Shown here: in pieces, positions 34,710-46,859 of the stretch
Layout: the number at the start of each line of letters is the position of its first letter
Numbering within the stretch: the stretch's first letter is position 1
From: Rhodamnia argentea
Lineage: Eukaryota; Streptophyta; Magnoliopsida; Myrtales; Myrtaceae
Reading direction: 5' to 3'
NCBI RefSeq assembly: GCF_020921035.1
Contig: NC_063154.1
Span: 6,324,001 to 6,388,000 of the forward strand
DNA length: 64,000 nucleotides
Position numbers and translations under genes: made by a program
Notes under the pieces: model-generated
Database searches by the model: none
What the model was told of the DNA's origin: nothing
The model's input: only the letters and a program-made list of their open reading frames with translations

Positions 34710-37700
34710 ATGCCGTCGATCGCTACCCCGGTTCGCTCTCCGATCGGAGCCTCTGGCTCCAAGAAGATGTCGTCTCTGTACCTGACGACCCACGCGATTT
34801 CGGCCACTTCTGTTCTGCTCAAGGCTCGAAAGAGCTTCGCCAGTGGCGCGTCACGTCTTGCCTTCTCGCCGCTGCCGGAGCCTCTGAGATTCCCTGGCGG
34901 AAGCGGGCCGTTCAGACGGCGGCATCTCGCCGGTTCCCATCTCGCCAGAGCGGCCGCAGCCGACGCAGAGGGCAGGGAGATTGAAGTTTCCGATGGGTCG
35001 GATGATTTCTCTCTACTTTCGCTTTGTTTTTTCTCTGTTTGTTGCTGAGTTAAGTGGAACAAGAAGGGAAAAAGATAAAGATGGGATTTTTTTGGTGTTG
35101 GTCTGTTGTTATTCTGGGTTTTTTTCCCACTCTTTTTTTTTGGACCTTTCTGGTTGTTCTGAATGTGTTGATGATCAGTGCAGGTTGGCAAAACCATCCA
35201 AGAGCTTCGGAGAAAGATACCCAGCACTTGTTACTGGCTTTTTTTTCTTCATGTGGTATGTGATTTCATTCTGTTTTCGTATCATAATGACGTAATTTCC
35301 CACTTAAGAGTCTTGAGATGGTTGAATTGAATCTTCCTCATTTCCTTGCACCGTAGCAGTTCAAAGCTCCTAACTCAAGTGCAGGGCAATACTTGATCTG
35401 AAGATGCTCTTACAAAGACATCTTTCTTTACTGTTCCCAGCTAACGATCATTAATGCGGCGCTGATGATTAATTTCGAGATTATCCAAGCCTCGAGCCTT
35501 CGCTTTAAGTTTGGTCGTCATAATTTTAGTGAAAATGAGGGGATTCTGTGATCATCTGCTCCTCATGGGGGGGAAATTAAAAGTAGGAAAAAACCGCAAA
35601 GAAGATCGAGGACTGAAATAACCATTGATTGCTAGCCAAAACAATAAAAGGAAATAACCGTGTGATATTTTCTTTCAATGCAGGTACTTCTTGAATGTCA
35701 TCTTCAACATACTGAACAAGAAGGTCTATAATTATTTCCCGTATCCATAGTATGTTGTCCTCGCTGATTCTCTTCCTCTGTGGAACATATAGTTTTCCAG
35801 TTACTTGAATCAATGCTAATGCCCGCCCCGTTTACGTTCTCTATAGCAGACATTTTACTTTTGGCATGTTATGTTCCCACGCACGATCACACTCCTTTTC
35901 TCATTTGCAGCTTCGTATCTGTCATACATCTTCTCGTTGGAGTTGTTTATTGTCTGGTTAGTTGGGCAGTTGGTCTGCCCAAACGTGCGGTAAGTTCAAC
36001 GCTCCAAGTGTTTATGCCCTTAGTCATTGCGCATCGTCCAACTAAAATTCAATTGACGTGCTTTCATCACTTGAACAGCCAATTGATAGAGAGCTTCTAG
36101 CATTGCTGACCCCTGTTGCTGCCTGCCATGCCCTAGGACACGTCATGTCCAATGTGTCTTTCGCAGCAGTTGCCGTATCCTTTACGCACACCATCAAAGG
36201 TAAGCAGATTCAAGAAAAGATCATCATGTTTGCGGACATAAGTTCACTCTTTTAGCATATGCGGGATGACTGACGTTCAAATGCACACCACTACCATAAG
36301 TGCTGGTAGCTCTTGTTATTGGCTATTTAGATACTTTTAAGTTGTTAACAACAAAAGGATTTCGCTCAAGGCGATCCTCTGCTTTACCTAATACTCTGTA
36401 TTCTCATGCAAATCTCTTGACTAGTGTAAGATGTAGTTGATAGCATTAATTGTTTTTTCTTGTCATGTCGTTAACAGCCCTTGAGCCATTCTTCAATGCG
36501 GCTGCTTCTCAGTTCGTTCTGGGCCACCAGATCCCACTGTCCCTGTGGCTATCACTAGCTCCTGTTGTGATTGGTTAGTTTTGGATTTAGTTTTTGCTGC
36601 TAAAGTCTTGCTAATGCATGCGACACACTTGAGTTTTATTCTGCTTTTCTTGTTTTGCATCCAAAGTAGTTGAAACTGATCAGATTTTTTTATATAAATG
36701 GTATCGATTATATCGTCTCAGGTGTGTCGATGGCTTCATTAACCGAGCTTTCTTTCAACTGGACTGGTTTCGTCAGTGCAATGATCTCAAATGTTGCATT
36801 TACCTACAGAAGTATTTACTCAAAGAAAGCAATGGTGAGAAATCTGTCAGAAAACTCTTCGTTCAGCAGCTTGATGAGCATGGTGGAAGTAAAGATAGTA
36901 CATCTTACGTTGCGATTGTTTCTTTGTTAAAACATCTAGCTGATGAGGATGCTAGTTGGTGGTTGCTCTTCTTGGATTCATTTGCTTACTCTACGTATCT
37001 CAAGTCTTTTCTCTCGAATTGAAGTTTCCATTTTTATTTTCTGCAGACAGGAATGGACAGTACAAATGTGTATGCTTATATAACAATCATCGCTCTTCTG
37101 TTTTGCATCCCTCCAGCAGTTATTGTAAGCTTCTTACAAGTGATCACAGCAGAGATTTCAGATTCATTTACTTTGTAATATCATGCTGACTATCAGCCCC
37201 GAATATAATGGCTTTCTCTTTTCTAAATTAATTGCGCCAGCTGCAACCTTTGAGCATTGACTTGTTTCACTTTCAGATTGAGGGCCCTCAACTGATGCAA
37301 TACGGATTTATGGAGGCCATTGCCAAAGTGGGTCTTTTCAAGTTCCTGTCAGACCTTTTCTGCATTGGATTGTTCTATCATCTCTACAATCAGGTATAGC
37401 ATGGATCTCTAGCAGCTCGGCTTTGCTGTTCAATGTTACAGAAAGAAGAAAGCTGAAAAGTTTAACAAAATGGGGAAAAGTTTGGAAGGACTAATAATGG
37501 AGTTCAGTTCCCTCTGTCGATAAACAAAAGTTTAAGACTACGGGTATAAGAACGCAGATTTCAAGCGTTCCATAGCCCTGTGCATGGAACAGATTTCCTT
37601 GCTGATACATCATGAACATGGTTGGTAACTAAGAAGTGACTTTATAACTTGAAAATTACCAACTATTTTAATAACATTACATCATTTGCTGCTGTGGTTA

Positions 37701-38353
37701 TCATGTTTGTACTCATAGATTCATGTCTCATGAACACATGGTTGCCTTTTTTGTCCAGGTTGCTACTAACACTTTGGAACGGGTAGCGCCACTTACACAC
37801 GCTGTTGGAAATGTGCTGAAGAGGGTTTTTGTGATCGGTTTCTCTATTGTTGTATTTGGTAACATCTCGCTGCATTCTCCACTTTAGTTTCAGAACTACA
37901 AGCACATTTGTGCTCATAGATTCTGTATTTGCAAAACTACAGGTAATAGGATCTCCACTCAAACTGGGATTGGAACTGCAATAGCAATAGCTGGAGTGGC
38001 CATCTACTCCCTCATAAAGGCGAATATCGAAGAGCAGAAACGGGTAAATCCTGTCGAATTACCACCTTCTCATTATGTTTTCGAAACATCTTTCGACTGC
38101 AAGCGGCAAGTATTGCATTGCGGCCACTGGAAAATGCTCAGTACATTCTTCTCTTCCACCATCAATTTAAGAACACCCTTCCCGTCATGTCAAGCCAAAC
38201 GAGTTCCCGAATGGACACTAATATCCACCTGCATATCACCAATAGCCAGCCGAAATTTTCTTTCTTTCCTCATTCTTGGCCCAGGTTTACCACATTGTCC
38301 TGACATCTTTTGCCTTGTTTTTCCAGAAGGCTGCAGCGGCCCCTGCTCAGTAA
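34710..38353 (+). CDS. TPT: Chloroplast triose-phosphate/phosphate translocator
   Basis: Twelve coding exons: 34710-34996, 35184-35255, 35684-35749, 35911-35989, 36079-36199, 36478-36573, 36722-36834, 37047-37124, 37277-37393, 37759-37858, 37943-38043, 38327-38353. They total 1257 nt (418 aa) in one frame. Residues 1 to about 88 form a Ser/Arg-rich transit peptide. The mature part starts near [20 protein letters not shown] and holds the full set of hydrophobic helices of the drug/metabolite transporter fold. [56 protein letters not shown] and [19 protein letters not shown] are TPT signatures, including the Lys and Arg thought to bind the phosphate groups. The inner-envelope antiporter exports triose phosphate and 3-phosphoglycerate in exchange for phosphate, feeding sucrose synthesis. 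The donor of exon 1 (GG/GTCGGA) is unusually weak but is the one that keeps the frame. Confidence 0.96.
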
Positions 38354-38409
38354 CGTGCCGATCGTGCGGGATCGACCAATTTCCTTGTACTCCATGCATT
38401 TTTTAAGGT

Positions 38410-38415
38410 AATAAA
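38410..38415 (+). terminator. Candidate poly(A) signal of the TPT gene
   Basis: AATAAA, 57 bases past the stop codon. Only the motif and position support this. Confidence 0.4.
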
Positions 38416-38433
38416 TGAGCAAATTCTTTTACC

Positions 38434-38533
38434 GAGGTTAATACCCCGCTAACCGAGCTGCCTCGAAGACTTCTCTACATCCAAGAGGTTAATACCCGCT
38501 AGCCGAGCTGCCTCAAAGACTTCTCTACATCTT
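38434..38533. repeat. 51-bp tandem duplication in or after the TPT 3' UTR
   Basis: Two head-to-tail copies of a unit beginning 'gaggttaatacc' and ending 'gacttctctacatc', differing by a few bases. They start at 38434 and 38485. Confidence 0.85.
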
Positions 38534-38539
38534 CATGAA

Positions 38540-41289
38540 ACTGTAGCTACCGGGTCGAATTCTCTGTCTAAACTTGCATTCGTCGTGTACCTTTCTATTG
38601 ATATTTGTGCAAGTACGCGGCCTCTAGTGGGGAAGAAATAAGAAATTACAAATGGAGCTGCATCGTTTCAGATTGTGAATCACTCCCGGTGAGGCTTCAA
38701 GTTCCTCGCTTTCCCAGGCTTAATCAACCCGTTCAAGCTCCAACCATGTTACTTCTTCAATCATATGCGTACCGCAAGCCAGGGGAACGAAGCCGATTCG
38801 ATTTCGCTGAATCGCAAACCGTGTTGCGGTGCCGATTAATTAGCAAAAATGGTCAGATCAAGGTTCCAATCATTGATCTAACATGTTTTTTTTTTTGGTC
38901 TAACATGTTCAAACGTTCTGCATTGCCGGAGGTTTGAATGTGAATCCACGACTGAAATTAGGGAAACTTGCAGAAATGGTGGACCGACTCAGGAGTATAT
39001 ATAACACTGCCAAGATTCCTTAACTTTTGTGTATCCCATCTGGCAGGGCCCACTCAATAGGAACAACTCGTGGGCCCACCCATGCTACATGACAGGATTA
39101 ACAGCAAATTTATGACATAAATTGGGGGCTTAAGCGTTGTAATAACATACGAATGATATGTACAGAGATGGAAATTCACCAATTGTCTGAGTACAAACGG
39201 CTGGTTGGGTCGGCATTAAATTAAATCTTAAAGACGTACAATCCCACGAAGAAAAGCATGTACTTTCTATTTCTTCCTTCCTCTTAACATCCTTGCCAAA
39301 TGAGCAATGCGAAAATCATTATCCTAATTTTATTAGGTTTTAATTTTATGATTTTGAGTCAAGGAACAGCGTATTTGTGACGAGATACTTCTGTTATTAA
39401 TAGAAAAATATATTTTGTTAGCTTTTTTTTTTTTCAAGTGGTATAAACAATCGGGAATTAGGATTAATCGACGTTAATAATGAAGTGATTTTTCCGTTTA
39501 CCTTGGTTTTGAGGGAATAGTATACATGGAGGATGTTGTTTGGTGCACCGAAAAAAAGTGCACTATCCATAGGAAGTTGGCAAATACTATCGTGGATACG
39601 ATGGCACTAGTGCTGGAAAATAAATTCAGGTGAGTTTGAGCTTGAACCGGGCCCGCTCAATTCGATAAAATAATTTAATTTCGATAACGAGCGGGCATGA
39701 GCAACCAATTAGTTTTGATTTGAGCTCAATTCGAGCACACTCATTGATCGCCTCTAACAATAACTCTTTGTGAGCGGCTTAAAGTGAGTCGGCGAAAATT
39801 TGAGAAGCGTTTTTAAATTCTCAAGTATGATTGGTATTCGTTTAACTCATGGTGAAGCTCCTGTTTAAAGCTCAAAGTCTAGGGTGGTTACTCATGTGTC
39901 CTCACTTTAATATTAAAAAAATAGACACGCGAGTTCGAATAAGATGCACCCACTTATGCTTGGTATTCCATTACTTTGGTTGACAACAATCCGAGTTTAT
40001 GCCATAAAATTTGGCTTATTTTCATTTGATTTAGGAAAATTTTCAAATAAAAAATTGAAGTGCCCTCGTTATTTCAAAGAATGGCTTGAACAAGGATATT
40101 TTCATCATTTATTTTTTATTTTTGGCCCTTCCTTCTTGCCGTTGGGTGCCTTCAAGGTTGGCGAGGTGAGGGTTACCCTCGACTCGCCCATCCCTCGCAG
40201 TGGCTAGCTAGCCGGCGAGTAGGAACGGCAAGAAGTCCGGGCTGTGTTTCGATCCTAGTGTGGCAGGTAAGAACGGATATTGTAGCTAAGACCATCTCGA
40301 CGACGCATCTCTTCCTTGCCCATGTAAGGCGCGATGTTCTGTGTGAATCAAAGTTGGAAGGACGTTCATGCAATTAGGACCTCAATATGGTTCTATTCTA
40401 AAGAAGGGACTAAGCTCCAGGTGAAGCAAAGGAGATGGTTAGGATAATGGCTTGCCCGCCCAAGGCTCTTTCTCTCTGGTTGCCAACTTCCATTGCATCT
40501 ATTCCATATATTACTCTTCGATTGATTGTCCTTTTTTATCGATAAGTAAAAATCAATACCAATCAAATAAAGCCCTATCCTTATTTTTCCGGCCCAAGGG
40601 AGTAAAAAAAGGAAACAAATGAAAAAAGGACTAAAATGCCTTTTGTCGGGCCTTGCTTTGAAATAATGAGAATACTTCAAGTCTTTATTTGAGAAAATGA
40701 GGGTACTTAATTCATTATTTGAAATTTTCTCTTTAATTTAAGCCCCATTTATTCCATTGAAAAAAATAATCTAAAAAATATTTTTATAAAATTCATATCT
40801 CGTGTCGCTTAAAATAATTAATCAATAAAAACCATTTTTATTGATAATAACTTATGTCTTCATATTCTCGTGGCGGTGGAAATATATTTTGCCCATTCAT
40901 TTTTATAACTAGTGCAAACGATTTTAATTAATTTATTTTTCGTGAAAACACGCGCGCGTCGCTGCGGTAATTTTAATCTCAATCAAAGCTCGATTTTCTA
41001 GTGTTTTACTTCACGGAATAGCCAAAAGAACAGACAGCGACAGGTCTGCCAGGGCTTGAGAGCCTCAAAACTCCAAAAGTGGGACCCGGATCTTGCAGAG
41101 ACCCCACCAAGCCCCAAACCCAAACCCAAACCCAAACCCAAGGTTGGGTTACGCACGTGGGTTTATGACCGTTGAATGAACAGTCGATCAAACCTCAGAG
41201 CTTCCCTCGCTTCCCCCCTTCCCCGTGACACTCTCCCCCATTTTCTATCAGACATTATTATAATAATTCCCATCAATTGAAGACATCAC
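38540..41289. other. Intergenic, mostly unassigned
   Basis: About 2.7 kb with no supported gene. At 40140-40260 there is a GC-rich patch ('ggcgaggtgagggttaccc') like the core of the family A MITEs, but its arms are not recognisable. At 40745-40960 a degraded family G pair may exist ('tctaaaaaatatttttat' and 'tttatttttcgtgaaaac'). At 41111-41143 there is a (CCCAAA)n hexamer array of about five units. Confidence 0.45.
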
Positions 41290-41298
41290 TATATAAAG
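41290..41298 (+). promoter_or_regulatory. TATA box of the X8-domain gene
   Basis: TATATAAAG, 274 bases before the chosen ATG. Transcription would begin near 41325, giving a leader of about 245 nt with CT-rich and AG-rich patches. Confidence 0.6.
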
Positions 41299-41571
41299 AT
41301 GCATCATTGAATTTCTCAAAATCCGATGAATTGCTCGAGAAGGAAAAAAAAAAAAAACGAAAGAGAGAGAGAGGAAGAAAGCTGCATTGCTATTTAGATA
41401 CTGTACTGAACCCCATCAACCTCAATCGTGTTGCCTCCTCCTAGAAATCTTCATTTCCAATACAAGCTCCCTCGATCTCTCTCTCTCTCCATCAGACATC
41501 TGGCTCTCAAGCTCAAAAACCAGAGCTCTCTCGCCAACAGTTCTGCAGCAGCTGCTCTCTTGAACCCTTCA

Positions 41572-43698
41572 ATGGCTGTTCTGGTGTTTCTGGTGCTTTT
41601 CCTGGCCTTCACTGGCCATTCGGGTAAGCTTATTATGAATCTCTCTCTCTCTCCCCCTTCCGTTCCTTTTGACATCAAATGTGCAACCAGAATGGCAGAA
41701 AGGGTTCTCATATTTTCCCTTCTTTGGTCCTTTTCTTGGTCTTCTGCTATAGCTAGTATGACAAAGTTCTGATCTTTACACAACTCTCCTTTGCCTCACG
41801 GGAAAAGAACCCATCTTTTTTCTCACACTGCTTGTCGGGCATTTTCTCAATCATTTTTTGGTCTTTTATTTTGTTGTTGTAGGTGCAACATACTGCTTGT
41901 GCAAAGACGGGGTCGGTGACCAAGCCCTCCAGAAGAGCCTGGACTATGCCTGTGGAGCTGGGGCTGATTGCTCCGCCATCCTTCAGGCCGGCTCTTGCTA
42001 CCAGCCCAACACCGTGAAGGACCACTGCAACTACGCCGTGAACAGCTATTTCCAGAGGAAAGGCCAGGTCGCCGGTAGCTGCGACTTCTCCGGGACCGCC
42101 GCTCCTTCCACTGTTCTTCCGAGTACGTGCATTTCTAATGTCGTTGGCACTGGGAAAAGATAAACTGAACTCTCCATTTCTGATTTCAATAAACGTTGCT
42201 TTGCGTACGATACGTTTTTGTGAGACACTGGGGGTTCTCTTTGGTTTGGGTTGTGATGAATGTTTCTCACTGTGGCTTTTTGCAGATCAACCCTCTGGGT
42301 GTGTCTTCGCTTCAAGTCCAAGGTACATCCGTTCCCCATTTTTTCTCGAGAAAAGTTTCCTTTCCTTTGAAAGATAATCTGCGCGAAGTTTGATAATCAA
42401 TCATTCTCCCTCACCAAGAAAAAGAAAAAAAAAGAGAGAACAAGAAAAGAAAAGCAAGAGAAAAGATTTTCCAGTTTTCATGGGTCTGTTCATGTCATCG
42501 TCGTCTGCATATTTCACGACACGAAAACACGAAAAACTTTCGCTTTCTTGTTTTTCATTTCTTGCGCGAGCAGAGAGAGCGGTGTTGATGCTTTTCAGAT
42601 TTGGTGGCAAATAATGTCTGAGAACATGACGCGTGAGCGGCAGATCTTGCGGCCCAAGTGTTCAACCACCGCGCTGAATTCATTTGCAAGTCAGAGCACG
42701 CTTGGCTCCTTGGAGAGTTTTCTGAGCTGTCCCAGATGTTGATAATTATTGCCTGCCTTCCTTGTCTTCCTTTATTAAAAAAAAAAAAAAACCCTCTAAA
42801 AATCCTACTCTAAATTTTTTTTGACATAAAAAATTTCAAATTTGTATCTATATGACAACTCCAAGCTTGTACCATTATGATCCATTTATCCAAAAAAAAA
42901 AATTCACACTAAAAACCTTAAATTTGTGCACATGTAATACATTATCTCACAATTTTTAGGTAAATGTGTCATATGCTTTCATGTTTGGGATTTTTGATAT
43001 TACAAAAAAAAATAATTTAGAGTAGATGTGTCACATAGTTATAGATTTGGATTTTTTGTGTCACGAGTACAAGTTTGGGATTTTTTTTGTGTCACAAAAA
43101 AAATTGAATTAAATGTCACGGAGACATAATTTAGAGTTTTTGGTTTTTATTTTTTATTTTTTATGAAGCTGTCTCATTATTTACCTATGTCATGTATACT
43201 AAGCACAGTTGCTTAGTTTTTGGTCTTTGTTCTTTTTTCCAAGAACGATGAACCGACCTTTCAATAGGATAAATCTCGATTCGATGAAATACACCGCAAA
43301 TCTTGCCTCCACGTCCATATTTAAGTCAACCGCGGGACACACCTAAACCTTTAGGTTGGCACTAGCTTTACAATATGATTGATTGATTATGCCTACTTAC
43401 GAATAAAAAGCTCTCGTGCTCTTATCTACTTTAGACGTTGACGTTCTCGCTGTTCTTTCTTGGTCCGATGCGAAGCTCCATCACACCCGCTGCTCCGGCG
43501 TCCAATACCACCACGACCATGTCCCCGCCGGGCACCATCATCACCACCCCGACCACGGGGTTCAATGGCGGCACGGGGTTAGGCCCCACCGGCATCAACG
43601 ACTCCAGCGACGCCGCCGACCCGGCTCTCTTCAGCAGCATCAATTCAGTCCTCCTCCTCCTCCTCTCCCTGGCTATCATTCCCTTGTTGCGTGGTTAA
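41572..43698 (+). CDS. X8-domain, GPI-anchored plasmodesmata callose-binding (PDCB)-like protein
   Basis: Four coding exons: 41572-41623, 41883-42122, 42286-42322, 43476-43698. They total 552 nt (183 aa), all GT-AG. A signal peptide (residues 1-18) is encoded by exon 1. Exon 2 encodes the X8/CBM43 module: ATYCLCKDG, SLDYACGAGADCSAI, GSCYQPN, DHCNYAVNSYFQRKG and GSCDFSG, with the six conserved cysteines plus CV in exon 3. A Thr/Ser/Pro/Gly-rich linker follows. The C-terminus SINSVLLLLLSLAIIPLLRG is a typical GPI-attachment signal. PDCB-type proteins bind beta-1,3-glucan at the neck of plasmodesmata and help control cell-to-cell traffic. An in-frame ATG 144 bases upstream exists, but it would precede the signal peptide with a hydrophilic extension. 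Intron 3 (1153 bp) houses a fold-back element at 42.79-43.17 kb. Confidence 0.92.
42785..43175. repeat. Decayed fold-back element in intron 3 of the X8 gene
   Basis: It shows the same plan as the palindrome at 20999-21433. The left arm has 'cttaaatttgtgcacatg' and 'tacattatctcac'; the right arm has 'gtaaatgtgtcatatg', 'gtttgggatttttgatatt' and 'tagatgtgtcacatag'. Pairing of the arms is poorer, implying an older insertion. It lies wholly inside an intron and so should not affect the protein. Confidence 0.7.
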
Positions 43699-44640
43699 AG
43701 TTCGAGGGCTAAGCCGAGTGCTACTAGAAAGGTTTTGAATCTGGGAAGGTCCTCAAATAGGACATGGCTCTTCACCACGGGGTGGGAAATCTTGTAATTT
43801 TCAAGGGGGGTTTGGTAGGACATAGACGCAACAAAGCCTTGGACCAATTTGCTTTAGGCTTTGGGGATTTTATGTACATGTTGACTAGGAACATGTTCCT
43901 TAAAATTGGAGGGACTTTTTGGTGGTATGCTAACTTTATTGTATTTTATTTATGCTTTTATGGGGTTTTGTGCTCGTTCAGAAGTTTACTAGGATTGTTT
44001 GGTCTCTTGGATTGATTGAATTAATCGAGCCAGCCAACCGCTGTTCCCCACGTGGTCGTACTCATGTTTATTCTTTCCATTTTTATTTTTATTTTTATTT
44101 TTATTTTTATTTTTAGGGATTCCCTGCACCGGGATCCACTGGATCAAATTGATCTCCGCTGTTGATTTTGTGGAATCCACTGATGGAATTGGCATATCCA
44201 ACGATTGTCATGAATACAGATCGAGGCAACAATGGATGAGAGAGCATGCCTTCATGTTTGACAACTGAAGAAATTGAGTTTGAGAAAGGGAGAGAGTTTT
44301 TCCTCGTCGTCGTGTTGGATAGAAATTTGAGAAGGCGACAGTATAAAGTATAACGGTATAATTTCAATCATACATGTTATGAATGACAAAAAATATATAG
44401 CAATTATGACGGGATCCACTTCTGATCTTATGATTAGCAATTCACCGTCATATTGTTATCTTGTCGTGTTAGCAATACTCTTTTGGATATTTATGCCATG
44501 TCAAATGTAAAATTTTCCATTGGGGTGAACTTTAATTTCCTTTAAAAAGTCACGTGGTCAAAGTTCAATCTAAGAAGCACGTAAGGTGAGCCGTCGAAAT
44601 AGGCACTCAAGTGACTGAGAATTATACAAGCAATGGGATG
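43699..44640. other. 3' region of the X8 gene and intergenic DNA
   Basis: The 3' UTR probably extends to about 44000. A (TTTTTA)n run lies at about 44080-44117. The rest is unassigned. Confidence 0.45.
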
Positions 44641-44642
44641 GG

Positions 44643-44672
44643 GTGGGGGCGGGGGGGGGGGGGGGGGGGGGG
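44643..44672. repeat. Poly-G tract
   Basis: About 21 consecutive G within a G-rich 30-base stretch. Such runs can form G-quadruplexes and are error-prone in sequencing, so the exact length may be unreliable. Confidence 0.9.
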
Positions 44673-45066
44673 TGGTGGGTTAATTTCGATTATGGACTTT
44701 TGTTACACGTGATGCAGATTTAGCACCTGATCAGCACCACGTCAACAAGACAAAAGAAAGTGAAAAGGTACAAAGGAAAAGGTCATAAATCTGGTATATT
44801 TGTATCAATTCGATAATAAATCTTTCAAATCATGTTAATTTAGATCTAAATCATTTCACATTTTGTATCAATTCGGTTATAAACCTTTCTATCGTGTCGG
44901 TTTAGTCATGAATATTTTCACATTGAGTCAATCCGGCCAATTTAGGTTATAAATCTCTAGCATGGATATTGGCGATCTTACGTAACGTTGCTGATGTTGA
45001 CGTGGACATTCTTTTATATATGTTTTTTGAATTTTTCTTTCTTTTTATTTCCTTTCTCTTTCTGTT

Positions 45067-45705
45067 AGGGCGCATATGACAACAGTTTTATTTCCTTATT
45101 TTCCTATTTTTCTGTTTCGTTAAAAATAGATTTGGAGCAAAAATCCATTTGCTAACATTATTTCATTTTTCTACTTTTGGGATAACTTTTTGGCCTAGAA
45201 ATATGCTTGGAACAGAAACAAAAAGTTCGACAAAAAAAAAATAGAAATTTTCTACCTTTTAAGAATTCTTCTCATTACTTACTCCCTCTCTCTCGTGTGC
45301 CCACCACCGATCTCTGTTTGTCGGCCACTATCTAGTGCGATCGCCTCTCTCGGGTCCCTTTCGTCGAATATCATTTTGAGCTCGTCGGCTCCTGTTTGCC
45401 CTTCGTAGTTTGCCATCCGTAGGCCACCGGTCGCCGATCCTCGGCTTCCATTTGCCCTTCGCTATTCGCCGTTTGCCATCCGTCAACCACCGAACTCATT
45501 CGCCAATCATCAATCGTCGCCTAGTAAACGACAACCGTAAAAATTTTATATTGTTATCAAACGAATTTCAGTTCTACGAAAAGAAATTTGATGTCGTTAT
45601 GAAACGCGTGTCTATACTCAGAAACTTGTCCAAGGAATAGAAATATAAAAATTTATTTTTGGCCAAAAATAAATTTTGAGAAGAAAATATTTGTCATTTG
45701 TGTCC
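45067..45705. repeat. hAT-like MITE nested in family A
   Basis: The left end 'agggcgcatatgacaac' pairs with the right end 'tgtcatttgtgtcct', short inverted repeats of the hAT type. Sub-terminal inverted pairs include 'tttggagcaaaaatcc' and 'aaaaatttatttttgg'. The 640-bp interior is noncoding. No clear 8-bp target duplication was found. Confidence 0.5.
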
Positions 45706-45879
45706 TCGGAGGCCGGCGAGGGGCTCTCTCTCGCATGGCCAGTGGCTAGTGGTCCGGCCATTGGAAAAAGAAAAGAAAAAGAAAAAAAGAAAGAAAGAAA
45801 GAAAAAGGAAGAAAAGTTATGAAAATTGAAAAAAATATATATATATTCAAGTCAATGCTAACTGTGTAGCCGCAACCGC

Positions 45880-46556
45880 TACCTCTCTCTCTCTCTCTCT
45901 CATTTTCACAAAACTTTCTTCAACCTCCATGGAGAGGAGGGATTGAGCTAGCTCTCTCCCGCCACATTCACCTTCTTTAACTAATTTAGTTTCTCTTATC
46001 TTCCTTTTCTTACTTTCCTCTTGTTTGGGGAATTTTCTTTTTCGGTCTAGTGTAAATCTGTAAGCTTCTCTCTTTCCTTTTGGAGAATTTTTTTACCCAT
46101 CTAGTCTATATTTGGAATTTTTCAAATATATATTTTCAAAGTTTCACTTCCCTCGAGTTTCATTGATGTACAAATTCAGCTTTCAAGGAGATCGGATGGA
46201 TTTCGTGAAGGTTTTACTCTTAGCTTGGATCAATACTTGTTCAATCTTTTTATTACGAACGGTGATGGTGTTGGGGATACCAAATCTAGGCTTGCACTGT
46301 CGAAAGGCAAAGCCATAGCAACGGATAAAGTTCTCGATGTGTGCTCGTTACTTAAGACTAATTCGATGATTGGTTGCCTATTTTAGTTTGAAGAATTCAA
46401 AGATTTGCTCTTTGAGCATGTGAATTGTTCTGATCATTTATCTTTTAATATGGAGTTTGTTTTATTTTGAAATCGTTTGTTTGTGTCTTGTTTTTTGCGA
46501 AAATGAATGAAATGCTACTTTTCCTTAACCAAAAAAAAAAAAAAAAGAAATGCTAC
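45880..46556 (+). mobile_element. A-tailed retroposon, copy 1
   Basis: The sequence 46190-46556 ends in a run of about 16 A and shares an ordered set of phrases with 52310-52778: 'gatggtgttggggatacc' versus 'aatggtactggggatgcc', 'cgaaaggcaaagcc' versus 'tttgacaaagctg', and 'gtgtgctcgttactt' versus 'gtgtgcccctcacta'. A 3' poly(A) and no coding capacity point to a nonautonomous retroposon or a LINE 3' end. The left boundary is uncertain; a CT microsatellite at 45880-45902 may mark it. Confidence 0.5.
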
Positions 46557-46859
46557 TTTTGACCCAAAAAAAAAATGATAGCCGTGTCGGGCGGGACAAT
46601 TGTTGTTCACATCAGTAACTTTTGGCCTAAATTGACCAGATAAACTCAATTAGCAAAACCTAAAAAATTTTAGAATTAAATTAGCATAATTAAAAGATTT
46701 AGCACTGAATTAGTATAATGACAAGGAACTTTAGATTGAATTTCTTCGAATTAAAATTAAATTAATAAAATTAAAAGGTTGTAAAGGTCTTTTTCCATCT
46801 TCCGACACTATTTGCCTAAATCACATGAAGATATTTCGCTCATGATTGCAATGTTTGAC

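Larger units (their letters stand above)
44785..46795. repeat. Family A MITE split by later insertions
   Basis: The left arm (44785-45060, with 'ggtcataaatctgg', 'ggtttagtcatgaatattttc' and 'gatcttacgtaacg') and right arm (46575-46795, with 'gtaacttttggcctaaattg' and 'agatttagcactgaattag') are the two halves of a family A element. Between them lie a hAT-like MITE (45067-45705), the GC-rich remnant of the original core ('ggccggcgaggggc', about 45705-45760) and an A-tailed retroposon (to about 46560). The stack shows at least three successive insertions. Confidence 0.55.

Noticed and set aside
40235-40265. B-box-like 'gtttcgatccta'
   Set aside because: Isolated motif in a GC-rich patch with no A-box and no tail.
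41105-41145. Possible interstitial telomere repeat
   Set aside because: The unit is CCCAAA, not the plant telomere CCCTAAA, and it is only about five units long.
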